This document shows, in pieces, positions 46,634 through 55,205 of a stretch of DNA of 64,000 nucleotides (within the stretch, counting starts at the first letter, position 1; each line of letters opens with the position of its first letter). The notes under the pieces were generated by a model. It was not told the DNA's origin. It made no database searches and saw only the letters and a program-made list of their open reading frames with translations. The position numbers were made by a program, and so were the translations under genes. The stretch is from Spirosoma telluris (GTDB lineage Bacteria; Bacteroidota; Bacteroidia; Cytophagales; Spirosomataceae). The stretch spans positions 7,493,001 to 7,557,000 of the forward strand of contig QLII01000001.1 of the NCBI GenBank assembly GCA_003259005.1, read 5' to 3'.

Positions 46634-47284
46634 ATGTATTACAAACTGGTCATTTTCGATTTCGATGGTACATTAGCTGACTCTTTCCCTTTCTTTCGGA
46701 GCGCACTGAATACACTAGCTGATGCGTATTCCTTTAAACGAATTGAAGAGAATGAGGTCGATCAACTGCGAAGTCTTGATGTTCGCAGTATGATGAAGCA
46801 TGTGGGGTTACCTGCCTGGAAAATGCCTTTTGTTGCCAATGCCTTCATCAAACTAATGTCCAGCAATATTGATCAGATACGTCTGTTTGCAGGTGTACCA
46901 GAATTGTTGAAACAACTGTCGGATAAGGGCGTTCGACTTGCTATTGTCAGTTCCAACTCAGAGGAAAATATTCGTCGGGTACTTGGACCTCAAAATGCCT
47001 CTCTGATTACGTACTATGGATGTGGTACGGCTATGTTTGGCAAATCGCGTAAATTCAGAAAGGTGATGGCGAAAAGCGGTGTCGCGCCCAGCGAGATATT
47101 GTGTATCGGTGATGAGGTTCGGGACATGGAAGCTGCCAACAGCGAATCGATGGCTTTTGGTGCAGTTGCTTGGGGCTATACGCGAGCTGATGTATTAAGG
47201 GCCTATACAGGGAGTAAGCTATTTAACAGAATAGACGATATTTTACACACTGTACTTGGCGAAAACAAATCAACCATGCAGTAA
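46634..47284 (+). CDS. HAD superfamily hydrolase, phosphoglycolate phosphatase-like
   Basis: 216 residues from the ATG at 46634. HAD motif I is VIFDFDGTLADSFPFF (two aspartates), motif II is LAIVSSNSEENIRRVL, the lysine is around GKSRKFRKVM and motif III/IV is ILCIGDEVRDMEAANSESMA. The helical cap between motifs I and II makes it subclass I, like Gph/PgmB phosphatases. The substrate is a small phosphate ester, not predictable. It stands alone on the plus strand and precedes the ATL gene by 87 bases. Confidence 0.82.
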   Translation: MYYKLVIFDFDGTLADSFPFFRSALNTLADAYSFKRIEENEVDQLRSLDVRSMMKHVGLPAWKMPFVANAFIKLMSSNIDQIRLFAGVPELLKQLSDKGVRLAIVSSNSEENIRRVLGPQNASLITYYGCGTAMFGKSRKFRKVMAKSGVAPSEILCIGDEVRDMEAANSESMAFGAVAWGYTRADVLRAYTGSKLFNRIDDILHTVLGENKSTMQ

Positions 47285-47371
47285 TCACTAAACTCGCCAA
47301 TCGGTGTTTTAATTCGTAAACAGCTACTAATTTATGCTTATTTTGAGTGCCTAATTTTATCGTAGCCAAGT

Positions 47372-47707
47372 ATGCCTGAACAGCGCGATTATTTTGAAGA
47401 AGTGTATGAGGTAGTTCGCTTAATACCAAAGGGACGCGTTACAAACTACGGGACCATCGCCCGCTACCTGAGCCTGCGAGCAGGAGCCCGTATGGTTGGC
47501 TGGGCCATGAACGGCTGTCATAACCGCCCCGATGTACCCGCACACCGGGTTGTCAATAGCATCGGTGTACTATCGGGTAAACACTTTTTTGGTGAGCCCA
47601 ATGTGATGCAGCAACTGCTAGAAGCTGAAGGCGTTCGGGTGGAAAATGACAAAGTCGTTGAGTTTAAAACGCTGTTCTGGGACCCGTCGGTAGAGCTGGC
47701 TTTGTAA
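47372..47707 (+). CDS. Alkyltransferase-like protein (ATL)
   Basis: 111 residues, the length of ATL proteins. YFEEVYEVVRLIPKGRVTNY, GTIARYLSLRAGARMVGWAM and MNGCHNRPDVPAHRVVN give the DNA-binding domain of O6-alkylguanine transferases. The active-site cysteine of PCHRV is replaced by alanine (PAHRV at residues 56-60). ATL proteins bind O6-alkylguanine without removing it and flag the lesion to nucleotide excision repair. The conserved arginine finger and the GWAMN loop are present. The gene converges with an FMN reductase gene 8 bases away. Confidence 0.85.
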   Translation: MPEQRDYFEEVYEVVRLIPKGRVTNYGTIARYLSLRAGARMVGWAMNGCHNRPDVPAHRVVNSIGVLSGKHFFGEPNVMQQLLEAEGVRVENDKVVEFKTLFWDPSVELAL

Positions 47708-47715
47708 CAACGCTT

Positions 47716-48264
47716 TTAAACTGCCGGACTCGGTTGCTCAACGGCTTCAACTAAAGCTGACACGACTTCCCGTAATTCCTGGGCTAAAATAGGGTCAGTT
47801 ATTCTTCCCGCAGGATCTAATCTCGTTCGGACGAACGGTACAATGAGCGAGGCCTTTTCGGGTAAATTAGCCGTTAACACGTCCACTGTGTGAAACAGGG
47901 CGGCATGTGCCCGCGAACCACCGGTATCAGAAGGTCCTGCGCTGATGACACCAACGGGTTTGTAGACAAACTCGCCTGATGAAGCAATCCAGTCGAACAT
48001 GTTTTTCAGGACACCTGGCATACCATGAATGTATTCGGGGGTGCAGATAATGACAGCATCGGCCTCCCGAAGCTGGGCTCGTAGGGTTGCTACTGCTTCT
48101 GGGGCTGGATCAATATCCCGTTCGGGACTGAAATGAGGAAGATCATCAAGGCCGTCGTAGAGAGTAATCGTTACGGTTGAAGGCGCTAATTCGGCCAGAG
48201 CCCGTAAGAGAGATGTATTGGTTGAGGCTGCCCGCAGGCTACCCGATATGGCAAGAAATTTCAT
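47716..48264 (-). CDS. NADPH-dependent FMN reductase
   Basis: 182 residues, flavodoxin-like. LAISGSLRAASTNTSLLRAL is the FMN phosphate loop. VIICTPEYIHGMPGVLKNMF with DWIASSGEFVYKPVGVISAG is the second FMN site. The PEYxHGxPGxLKN motif is diagnostic for the FMN_red family (ChrR/ArsH/azoreductase-like). It reduces FMN, quinones or other acceptors in the cytoplasm. 18 bases separate it from the siroheme synthase gene, which precedes it in the direction of transcription, so they may be one unit. Confidence 0.87.
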   Translation of the reverse strand: MKFLAISGSLRAASTNTSLLRALAELAPSTVTITLYDGLDDLPHFSPERDIDPAPEAVATLRAQLREADAVIICTPEYIHGMPGVLKNMFDWIASSGEFVYKPVGVISAGPSDTGGSRAHAALFHTVDVLTANLPEKASLIVPFVRTRLDPAGRITDPILAQELREVVSALVEAVEQPSPAV

Positions 48265-48282
48265 TCGCGTTACGCTTAGTCT

Positions 48283-48849
48283 TTAACGCAACACCTTGGT
48301 GATCTCGTTTAGTTTCTCCATTTTCTGGACAAAATCGCCTTTGAGCTGATTGCGGATCGCGGTCAGATTATCCAGCGTTTCCTGAAGGCTGTCGGGCAGA
48401 ATGTCCTCCAGTACTTCGCGGAATCGTTTGGCAAAAGTTGGGGATTTTCCGTTGGTCGATATAGCTATTTTTAAATCGCCTTTCTTAACGACGGAACTAA
48501 GGTAAAAGTCGCATAGATCAGGTGTATCGGCCACGTTTACCAGAATACGCTGGCGTTTGCAATCGGCCTGTACCTGTCGGTTAACAGTCTTGTCGTTAGT
48601 GCCCACAATAACCAGATCTTTATCTGAGAGATAGATTTCGTGGTAAGGCTCCTGAACCAGTTGCAATTTGGGATAGTGAAGAGCCATCTCCCGAATTTCA
48701 TCCCGTATGTCCGTGGCCACAAGCGTAACGCGGGCTTCAGGTGAATTAGCCAGCAGAGCGGTCAATTTTTCCAGACCAACGTAACCGCCCCCCACAATAA
48801 GTACATGTAGGTTCTCAGCCTTTACGAAAATGGGGAAGAGGGTATTCAT
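48283..48849 (-). CDS. Precorrin-2 dehydrogenase / sirohydrochlorin ferrochelatase (CysG N-terminal type)
   Basis: 188 residues from the ATG at 48849. LFPIFVKAENLHVLIVGGGY and VGLEKLTALLANSP form the NAD-binding part. LVIVGTNDKTVNRQVQADCK, NVADTPDLCDFYLSSVVKKG and DLKIAISTNGKSPTFAKRFR follow. This is the Met8p/CysG-B architecture, lacking the uroporphyrinogen methyltransferase half, so the two activities are split. It makes sirohydrochlorin and adds iron for sirohaem of sulphite and nitrite reductases. No such reductase lies in the window. Confidence 0.88.
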   Translation of the reverse strand: MNTLFPIFVKAENLHVLIVGGGYVGLEKLTALLANSPEARVTLVATDIRDEIREMALHYPKLQLVQEPYHEIYLSDKDLVIVGTNDKTVNRQVQADCKRQRILVNVADTPDLCDFYLSSVVKKGDLKIAISTNGKSPTFAKRFREVLEDILPDSLQETLDNLTAIRNQLKGDFVQKMEKLNEITKVLR

Positions 48850-48855
48850 AAGAAA

Positions 48856-48932
48856 AGTCGATAGTCGTAAGTAGTTCGTCATAAGCGGCATAGGCCCTCT
48901 TACTTCGGCTAACAAACTTACGACTATCGACT
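48856..48932. repeat. Inverted repeat with 17-bp perfect arms
   Basis: AGTCGATAGTCGTAAGT (48856-48872) is inverted at 48916-48932. It lies between the stop of the OMP gene and the start of the siroheme synthase gene, 6 bases before that start. It might terminate OMP transcription (T-rich on exit) or shape the leader of the next gene. Confidence 0.75.
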
Positions 48933-48949
48933 GATGACTTTCGACTTTT

Positions 48950-49852
48950 TTAAAATTTAAACCCAAGGTTTACGCCTAGAATGCGACGTTTGCTGTTGCC
49001 GCTGGATAGTACATCGGCAAAGCCATAGTGATACACAAAGTCCAGCATGAGCGGACCCGCATCGAAACCAAGATTGACCAGCCCATTGATAGTTGCTGCC
49101 TGAAAATCAGCATTCCCTAAGTTAAAGTCGTTTTTGTCGGTGCTGAGTGGTGTAGCATACTCACCACCTAAGGCCAGCCGAACCGCCGATACACCCCGAT
49201 CAGACTGCGCTAACTTTACGCCGATATAAGCCGGAATATGCAAATAGCGCTGGTCGATGTTGGCGGTAATATCGCTGATACCGTTTACCTGCCCATCGCC
49301 CGGTTTAAAGAACTGGGAACTGGACGCCAGGTATTCTGCGCCGATTTGACCGTAGATTCGCCCACCGGCCCGTACCAGAAAACCCAGCTGATAGCCTAAG
49401 CGACCAGTTAAATCCTGGCCATTTACGGTTTCACCTTCAAAACGGGTTGAATTGGCTCCGCCATAAACGCCAAAGGTAAAGTGCTTGTAATTTTCACGAT
49501 GTTCCTGCCGTTCCGAAACTTCCTGGCTACGTTGACCGTCCTCAAAACCTTCGTCATAAGCTTTGCTCAGGTCCCGTTCATCAAACTGACGATTATCACC
49601 AATGCGCCCTTCGTATCGATTGTCATAACGAGGAGTATCCTCGTTCCGACGGTTATACTCACGCCGTTCATTAATCGAATTGTTGAGTTGACGGTCATCC
49701 CGACGGTCGTAGCGACGTTGATCACGGCTGTCATTTCGATGATCATCATAACGATCGTTATAGCGGTCGTTATACGAATTCTGCTGACCAAACACGAGAC
49801 TTGTACTGCAAATCCCTGCCAGAAGCAGCGTTGTTTTTGTTAACGTTTTCAT
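48950..49852 (-). CDS. Outer membrane beta-barrel protein with Asp/Arg/Asn/Tyr-rich N-terminal region
   Basis: 300 residues. A signal peptide ends in LVFGQQ. Residues 24-115 are highly charged low complexity (repeated NDRYND and RRYDRRDDR). Then comes a porin-type barrel: FTFGVYGGANSTRFEGETVN, LGYQLGFLVRAGGRIYGQIG, AEYLASSSQFF, LHIPAYIGVKLAQSDRGVSA, LMLDFVYHYGF and RRILGVNLGFKF with the terminal phenylalanine. The barrel is paralogous to that of the gene at 50126, in the same order and with shared motifs, while the two N-terminal regions share nothing. Function unknown. Confidence 0.82.
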   Translation of the reverse strand: MKTLTKTTLLLAGICSTSLVFGQQNSYNDRYNDRYDDHRNDSRDQRRYDRRDDRQLNNSINERREYNRRNEDTPRYDNRYEGRIGDNRQFDERDLSKAYDEGFEDGQRSQEVSERQEHRENYKHFTFGVYGGANSTRFEGETVNGQDLTGRLGYQLGFLVRAGGRIYGQIGAEYLASSSQFFKPGDGQVNGISDITANIDQRYLHIPAYIGVKLAQSDRGVSAVRLALGGEYATPLSTDKNDFNLGNADFQAATINGLVNLGFDAGPLMLDFVYHYGFADVLSSGNSKRRILGVNLGFKF

Positions 49853-49878
49853 AACCTGTTGAGTTGAGTAAATGACTG

Positions 49879-49989
49879 CTAGTACTCTTCTAATTTAGAT
49901 TCTGAGGATTCTATTGATTCTGATAATCAGGGCTCTAACATTAAAAGAATCAATCAGAATCCACAGAATCAGTTTTAGTTAAGTACTAG
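49879..49989. repeat. Imperfect palindromic element, family with 61092 copy
   Basis: The ends CTAGTACT and AGTACTAG pair, and complementarity continues inward over about 45 bases per arm with about 80% matching. The centre contains TTCTGATAATCAGG, also found in the copy at 61092-61211. It lies between two same-strand OMP genes. Confidence 0.7.
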
Positions 49990-50072
49990 ATTTATTTTTA
50001 AAACTGCCCTGTATGGTAGAATGTTTGTGTAATCATGCCTGTGGCTCTATTTTGTCAGCTATAAGCATAAGA

Positions 50073-50100
50073 AAAGCCGCCCTTATTGAAGGAGCGGCTT
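50073..50100 (-). terminator. Intrinsic terminator of the OMP gene
   Basis: On the minus strand AAGCCGC...GCGGCTT is followed by TTCTT. It lies 25 bases after the stop of the OMP gene at 50126-51025. Confidence 0.7.
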
Positions 50101-50125
50101 AACAAAGCGTATGGAAACGCTAGCC

Positions 50126-51025
50126 TTAGAATTTAAATCCTACGCTGGCACTCAGGATACGACGCTGCGAACCGGCAAAGCCTGTCGAGGTAGTAGTGCC
50201 ATTGGTTGGGTTTTTGATTGAATCACCCAGCCCATAGTGGTATGTCAAGTCAATTAACAGCGGGCCAATATCAAAACCTAATTGCCCTAAGCCATTGAAT
50301 GTGCCACTTTTGATCTCATCATTGCTAAGGTTGAATTTGCCACTGTTAGAGCTAATCCGATTGGCGTATTCAAGACCAACCTGTAACCGAATTGCCGAAA
50401 TTCCCCGATCAGACTCAAGCAGTTTGTAGCCGATGTAAACGGGGATCTGAACGTACTGAATATTGATCTGATCCTGAATTTGGGAAGCTGTCTGACCATC
50501 TCCTTTCGTAAAGTAATTGGAACTAGAGGCAAAATATTCGCCACCAATTTGACCGAAGAGTCGGCCACCACCCCGAACGAAGAAACCAGCCTGATAGCCG
50601 ATACGACCTGATATATCGCCACCTGTCGACTCTCCTTTAAGCTTGGTCGAGTTCAAACCGGCATAGATACCAAAGACAAAGTTTTTGTAGTCTTTCGCTT
50701 TTGTACGCGCCGGACGATCGGTTGTCGAATAGGTGTCCGTTGTGGTTGTCGTTGTCGTACCATTGTTCATGCTGTTGGTCGAATAGGTTCCGTTTGTTGA
50801 GGAGTTGCTATTCATCGTACCATTACCATTATCCATCGTGCTGTTTGTCGTCGGACTCGTTGGAGCTGGACTATTCAGTGAACCCGTACTGTCCGTAGTC
50901 ATCTGCGATGAATACGAAGAATTCGTCGGTGTATTCGTTGTCGAATACGTGTTGGTTGTAGTCTGAGCATTTGCAAAGCCCAAACTACACAGGCAGACTG
51001 CCAGGAGGGAAAATTGCTTTTTCAT
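50126..51025 (-). CDS. Outer membrane beta-barrel protein with Thr/Asn/Ser-rich N-terminal region
   Basis: 299 residues from the ATG at 51025. The signal peptide ends in LGFANAQT. Residues 22-120 are low complexity (Thr, Asn, Ser; includes a run of seven Thr). Then the barrel: FVFGIYAGLNSTKLKGESTG, IGYQAGFFVRGGGRLFGQIG, GEYFASSSNYFTKGDGQ, IPVYIGYKLLESDRGISAIR, LLIDLTYHYGLGDS and RRILSASVGFKF. It is a paralogue of the protein at 48950. A longer start at 51112 is unlikely because the signal peptide begins at 51025 and the region upstream holds the terminator of pgi. Confidence 0.83.
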   Translation of the reverse strand: MKKQFSLLAVCLCSLGFANAQTTTNTYSTTNTPTNSSYSSQMTTDSTGSLNSPAPTSPTTNSTMDNGNGTMNSNSSTNGTYSTNSMNNGTTTTTTTDTYSTTDRPARTKAKDYKNFVFGIYAGLNSTKLKGESTGGDISGRIGYQAGFFVRGGGRLFGQIGGEYFASSSNYFTKGDGQTASQIQDQINIQYVQIPVYIGYKLLESDRGISAIRLQVGLEYANRISSNSGKFNLSNDEIKSGTFNGLGQLGFDIGPLLIDLTYHYGLGDSIKNPTNGTTTSTGFAGSQRRILSASVGFKF

Positions 51026-51060
51026 AACTTGTTCTCTCGTTGAGTGTATGATTGTATAAA

Positions 51061-51087
51061 TAAAAAAGGTGTAATCGGAATTACACC
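51061..51087 (-). terminator. Intrinsic terminator of pgi
   Basis: On the minus strand GGTGTAAT pairs with ATTACACC around four bases, followed directly by TTTTTTA. It lies 127 bases after the pgi stop and before the OMP gene. Confidence 0.75.
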
Positions 51088-51213
51088 CCATTAACAGGTC
51101 ATTACTAAGCAATGTTTTGAACTATTTCAATTTTAATGAACCCAGTGCTACCAAGAGTATAGAAATAATAGGATTTAATGGCTCTGTGGCTCTGTGGTCA
51201 TTTACATTAAAAA

Positions 51214-52871
51214 TTATTCCGCTCTCATGGCTTTAAACGCATTCATCAGGCCGTTTGTCGAACTGTCGTGTGTGCTCACGGGCGCGTCGTCCTGAAGCTC
51301 GGGCAGGATGCGGCTGGCTAGCTGTTTTCCCAGTTCAACCCCCACTGGTCAAAGCTGAAAATGTCCCAAATAACGCCCTGGGTGAATATTTTATGTTCGT
51401 ACATGGCAATAAGACTACCGAGCGTACGGGGGGTTAATTTCTTAAACAGAATGGAATTCGTTGGGCGATTTCCAGAAAACATCTTGAACGGTGTCAACGC
51501 TTTAATCTCGTCTTCACTTTTTCCGGTTTTACGCAGTTCTTCGGCGGCTTCGATTTCTGTTTTGCCATTCATCAGAGCTTCTGTCTGGGCAAAATAATTA
51601 GCCATTAAAATTTTGTGATGCTCACCAATCGGGCGTTGACTTACGGCTGGTGCCAGAAAGTCGCAGGGGATTAACTTGGTGCCCTGGTGAATCAATTGAT
51701 AAAACGCGTGTTGACCGTTAGTGCCCGGTTCGCCCCAGATAATCGGGCCAGTTTGGTAATCGATAGGGTGGCCAGCCCGATCAACGGATTTGCCATTACT
51801 TTCCATATCACCCTGCTGAAAATAAGCCGCGAACCGGTGCATGTATTGGTCATAGGGCAAAATGGCCTCGGTTTGTGCACCAAAAAAGTTGTTATACCAG
51901 ATACCCACTACGGCCAGAATAACCGGAAGGTTCTGGTCAAGCGGTGTATCCCGGAAATGCAGATCCATGGCATGAGCGCCATCCAGTAACTCCTCAAACT
52001 TGTCGAAACCAATATAGAGGGCAATAGACAGTCCTATAGCTGACCAGAGCGAATACCGACCGCCAACCCAATCCCAGAAACCGAACATATTGTCGGGGTC
52101 GATGCCAAATTTCTCAACGTCTTTCTGGTTCGTAGAGAGAGCCGCAAAGTGCTTGGCAATGGCCGCTTCGTCTTTAGCCGCATCTAAAAACCACTGACGT
52201 GCCGTTTGGGCGTTGGTCATGGTTTCCTGCGTGGTGAATGTTTTCGACGCGATCAAAAACAGTGTAGTTTCGGGCTTTACCGTTTGCAGGGTTTCGTAGA
52301 TATGCACCCCATCGACATTCGAAACGAAGTGTACCCGTAGTTTTTTGTCGTCGGCATAGGGTTTCAGGGCTTCGGTTACCATCACGGGGCCAAGGTCTGA
52401 ACCACCAATACCGATGTTCACTACGTCGGTAATAGCCTCACCGGTATAACCTTTCCACTCGCCCGACCGAATCCGCTCGGTGAAGGACTTCATGTGGTCG
52501 AGCACGGCATTTACATCGGGCATCACATCGGCCCCATCGACCAGAATAGGCGTATTGGAGCGATTTCGTAAGGCAACGTGCAATACGGCACGGTCTTCGG
52601 TCCGATTGATTTTATCCCCCGAAAACATTTTCCCGATGGCATTGGTCAGACTAGCCTGTTCGGCCAGTTGGACAAGCAGACCCAGTGTTTCGCTGGTGAT
52701 GCGATTCTTTGAAAAATCGAGTAAAATATCCTCAAACCGGCGTGTGAAGGTCGTAAACCGTTCCGGGTCCTGGGCAAACAGATCGCGTAGATGTTGATCT
52801 TTCAGGCCTTCATAGTGCGCTTGCAATTGAGTATAGGCCGGTAGGTCGGTAAATCGGTGATTGGCGAGCAT
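51214..52871 (-). CDS. pgi: Glucose-6-phosphate isomerase, one frame break
   Basis: 552 residues after repair. Class motifs: VVNIGIGGSDLGPVMVTEAL, LFLIASKTFTTQETMTNA, GRYSLWSAIGLSIAL, PYDQYMHRFAAYFQQGDMES with NGKSV, and GEPGTNGQHAFYQLIHQGT. These are the standard PGI active-site segments for interconversion of glucose 6-phosphate and fructose 6-phosphate. At 51339-51343 (five C on the plus strand) one base is missing. With it, the end reads FDQWGVELGKQLASRILPEL and the stop is at 51214, giving the family length. A core glycolytic gene is unlikely to be inactive, so this supports sequencing error. A terminator follows. Confidence 0.95.
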
Positions 52872-52886
52872 ATGTTTCAGGTTTAT

Positions 52887-52936
52887 GGTATTCGGTTTAG
52901 GGGTTATGGTATACCGTATACCTGAAACCGAATACC
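52887..52936. repeat. Palindromic element between divergent genes
   Basis: GGTATTCGGTTT and AAACCGAATACC are perfect 12-bp arms; the inner part (GGTTATGGTATACCGTATACC) is nearly self-complementary too. It lies 15 bases upstream of the pgi start and 112 bases upstream of the glycosyltransferase start, so it may be regulatory and not a terminator. Confidence 0.65.
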
Positions 52937-53047
52937 CATTTTAACTTGTCGGCGCGAATATCGTGAATCCCGGCAATCTTTTTTCGGCTATTTTTACGCG
53001 CCTTTTCCTTTCGGGATCGTTGTTTTTTGACATCAATACGTTCATTA

Positions 53048-54712
53048 ATGAATCAAAAACTTTTCTATTCGCTGGTCCTGATTGGTTTGGGAGCTTTATT
53101 CTTCATCCCGTTTCTGGGTGGGGTAAGATTATTCGACTGGGATGAAATCAATTTTGCTGAATGCGCCCGTGAGATGATTGCCCTGGGTGACTATCTGCAT
53201 GTTCATATTGATTTTAAGCCTTTCTACGAAAAACCACCCTTGTTTTTCTGGCTCCAGTCAATGATGATGAACGTCTTCGGTATCAACGAATTTTCAGCTC
53301 GGCTACCCAATGCGATTTGCGGTATCATTACCTTGGTCTACCTCTATCATATTGGTCAGAAACTGCACGGCCATCGGTTTGGCTTGCTGTGGGCGCTAGC
53401 CTATATGGGGTCGGTATTACCCCATCTTTATTTTCGATCGGGGATCATCGACCCATTTTTTAATCTGTTTATTTTCGCCAGCCTGGTCAACGTGATTTTT
53501 GCTTCCTGGAAGCGTGAACGGTTGGGGGGCGCTATGACGGTACCGAAAAATGAGTGGACTTACATTTTGCTAGGAGGCACGGTGCTGGGTTTAGCCATCC
53601 TCACCAAAGGGCCTGTTGCCTACCTTATTGTGGGTTTAGTGCTGATGACCTATTGGATGCTCAATCGGTTTCGGTGGTTTATTACACCCCTTCAATTTGT
53701 GGCCTTTACGGCGGCCGCTTCGGCGGGTTCGTTGATCTGGTACGGTCTTGACATTTACCTGCATGGCCCAACACTAGTGCGCGAATTTCTGGCGTATAGT
53801 ATCCGGTTGTTCAGTACCCCCGATGCTGGGCATGTTGGATTCCCGGGTTATCATATCATCATCCTGCTGGTGGGCTGTTTCCCTGCGTCTATTTTCGGAA
53901 TTCGGGCGTTTGGGTCACTGTTTATCGAGCGGAATTACCAGCGCGAGTTTCGGCGATGGATGCTCATTCTGTTCTGGATCGTGTTGATTCTGTTCAGTAT
54001 TGTGCAGTCGAAAATTGTGCATTATTCCTCCCTCTGCTATTTCCCTCTGACCTACTTCGCAGCCCTGACACTCCTGCAGTTGGAAGAACGTAAAATTCAG
54101 TTTAACAACTGGTTGCGGGCTGGTTTGCTGGTTATTGGCGGTATTTACGTAGCTGTTATTGCTGGCTTACCGTTTCTGGCTCGACGCATGGATATTGTGA
54201 AAGCTGCGGCTGATCAGGATGCATTCACACAGGGGAATCTGAATGCAAAAATTGAGTGGACAGGTTGGGAAGCTATGCCTGGTGTATGGCTGCTTATTGT
54301 TCTGGTTTTGGCGCTGATCTGGTACAATCAACGTGAAATGGCACGGGCTTCAGTAGCACTCTTCATTGGTATGGCCGTGTTTATTACCCTAACGCTCTGG
54401 TTTTTTATTGGTCGTATCGAAGGCATTTCACAAGATGCGGCCATGCGCTTTTTTGAGCAGGCGAAGGGGCAGAATGTGTATGTGAAAACCTACGGCTATC
54501 ATAGTTATGGCCCTTATTTCTATACGCAGAAGCCGCCCGTCACGAACCCAAATTATTATAATGATGAGTGGCTCCTACGGGGACGAATTGACAAGGATGT
54601 GCTCTTCATTCGCCACTCTTCTGAGCAGCCAACCGTACTCGATTCATTACCCGACGTTCGGAAAACCGGTGAAGAAAACGGCTTCGTTTTTTACCGTCGA
54701 AAGGCGAAGTAG
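53048..54712 (+). CDS. ArnT/PMT-type membrane glycosyltransferase
   Basis: 554 residues from the ATG at 53048. The first periplasmic loop carries the GT-C signature DWDEINFAECAREM, with the aspartate pair of the GT39/GT83 families. KPPLFFWLQSMMMNVFGINE and FSARLPNAICGIITLVYLYH follow. At least ten membrane segments can be seen. These enzymes move a sugar from a lipid-phosphate carrier to lipid A, protein or another lipid on the periplasmic face. The fully hydrophobic C-terminal third fits the ArnT type. The acceptor is unknown. It is divergent from pgi. Confidence 0.83.
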   Translation: MNQKLFYSLVLIGLGALFFIPFLGGVRLFDWDEINFAECAREMIALGDYLHVHIDFKPFYEKPPLFFWLQSMMMNVFGINEFSARLPNAICGIITLVYLYHIGQKLHGHRFGLLWALAYMGSVLPHLYFRSGIIDPFFNLFIFASLVNVIFASWKRERLGGAMTVPKNEWTYILLGGTVLGLAILTKGPVAYLIVGLVLMTYWMLNRFRWFITPLQFVAFTAAASAGSLIWYGLDIYLHGPTLVREFLAYSIRLFSTPDAGHVGFPGYHIIILLVGCFPASIFGIRAFGSLFIERNYQREFRRWMLILFWIVLILFSIVQSKIVHYSSLCYFPLTYFAALTLLQLEERKIQFNNWLRAGLLVIGGIYVAVIAGLPFLARRMDIVKAAADQDAFTQGNLNAKIEWTGWEAMPGVWLLIVLVLALIWYNQREMARASVALFIGMAVFITLTLWFFIGRIEGISQDAAMRFFEQAKGQNVYVKTYGYHSYGPYFYTQKPPVTNPNYYNDEWLLRGRIDKDVLFIRHSSEQPTVLDSLPDVRKTGEENGFVFYRRKAK

Positions 54713-54758
54713 AACGAATCGAGGATAGGGTAAACGTTATGTAAATGATACGATTCGA

Positions 54759-54823
54759 CCCCCTGCAAGGTCGTATGCTTATAGCGAAGAAGAGCAGCTA
54801 TAAACATACGACCCTGTAGGGGT
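54759..54823. repeat. Imperfect inverted repeat
   Basis: CCCCCTGCAAGGTCGTATGC...ATAGC pairs with GCTATAAACATACGACCCTG...AGGGGT, 27 bases per arm with five mismatches and an 11-base loop. It lies 47 bases after the glycosyltransferase stop and before a same-strand small gene, so it may act as a terminator. Confidence 0.65.
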
Positions 54824-54893
54824 GAACTCGTTCAAAAGTTGTAAACTATCCTATTTATTTGCCGTATTTTAGCCTAATCAAACACTTAAAATC

Positions 54894-55181
54894 ATGAACT
54901 ATACCCTTCCAGTGCTGATCGCGTGTGTATCTCTTTCGGCTGCTGCGCAATCCGTTGACAGCACTAAGTCGGCTGTTCCTAAAACGAACTCATTGTCGAA
55001 ATACCAACAGCCAAGACAGTATGGTATATAACCTGCCACAACGCCAAATCAGCCTCAGGGTGAACCATTAAACATGGTCAAAAAGGTAGAGGATAAGAGC
55101 ATAAATTCAAGTTACCGATACGAGAATGGTCGGATTACAGGCGGAAAAACATCCATTAAGCTGGGTAAGAAAAAGGAATAG
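54894..55181 (+). pseudogene. Small exported protein interrupted by an in-frame TAA
   Basis: The frame starts with a signal peptide (YTLPVLIACVSLSAAAQSVD). After SKYQQPRQYGI a TAA occurs at 55029-55031. The same frame then stays open for 50 codons (PATTPNQPQGEPLNMVKKVE, SSYRYENGRITGGKT, KLGKKKE) to a TAG at 55181. The tail reads like protein: a proline-rich linker then a basic end. A substitution or error produced the stop; unlike the other broken genes here no base needs to be added. Without it the protein has 95 residues. Function unknown. Confidence 0.5.
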
Positions 55182-55205
55182 GATCTATATTCTCGTAACT
55201 ACTAC

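Noticed and set aside
49481..49843. A 120-codon plus-strand Ile/Val/Thr-rich frame
   Set aside because: It is the mirror of the Asp/Arg/Asn-rich stretch of the OMP gene (GAT/CGT codons reversed), not a membrane protein.
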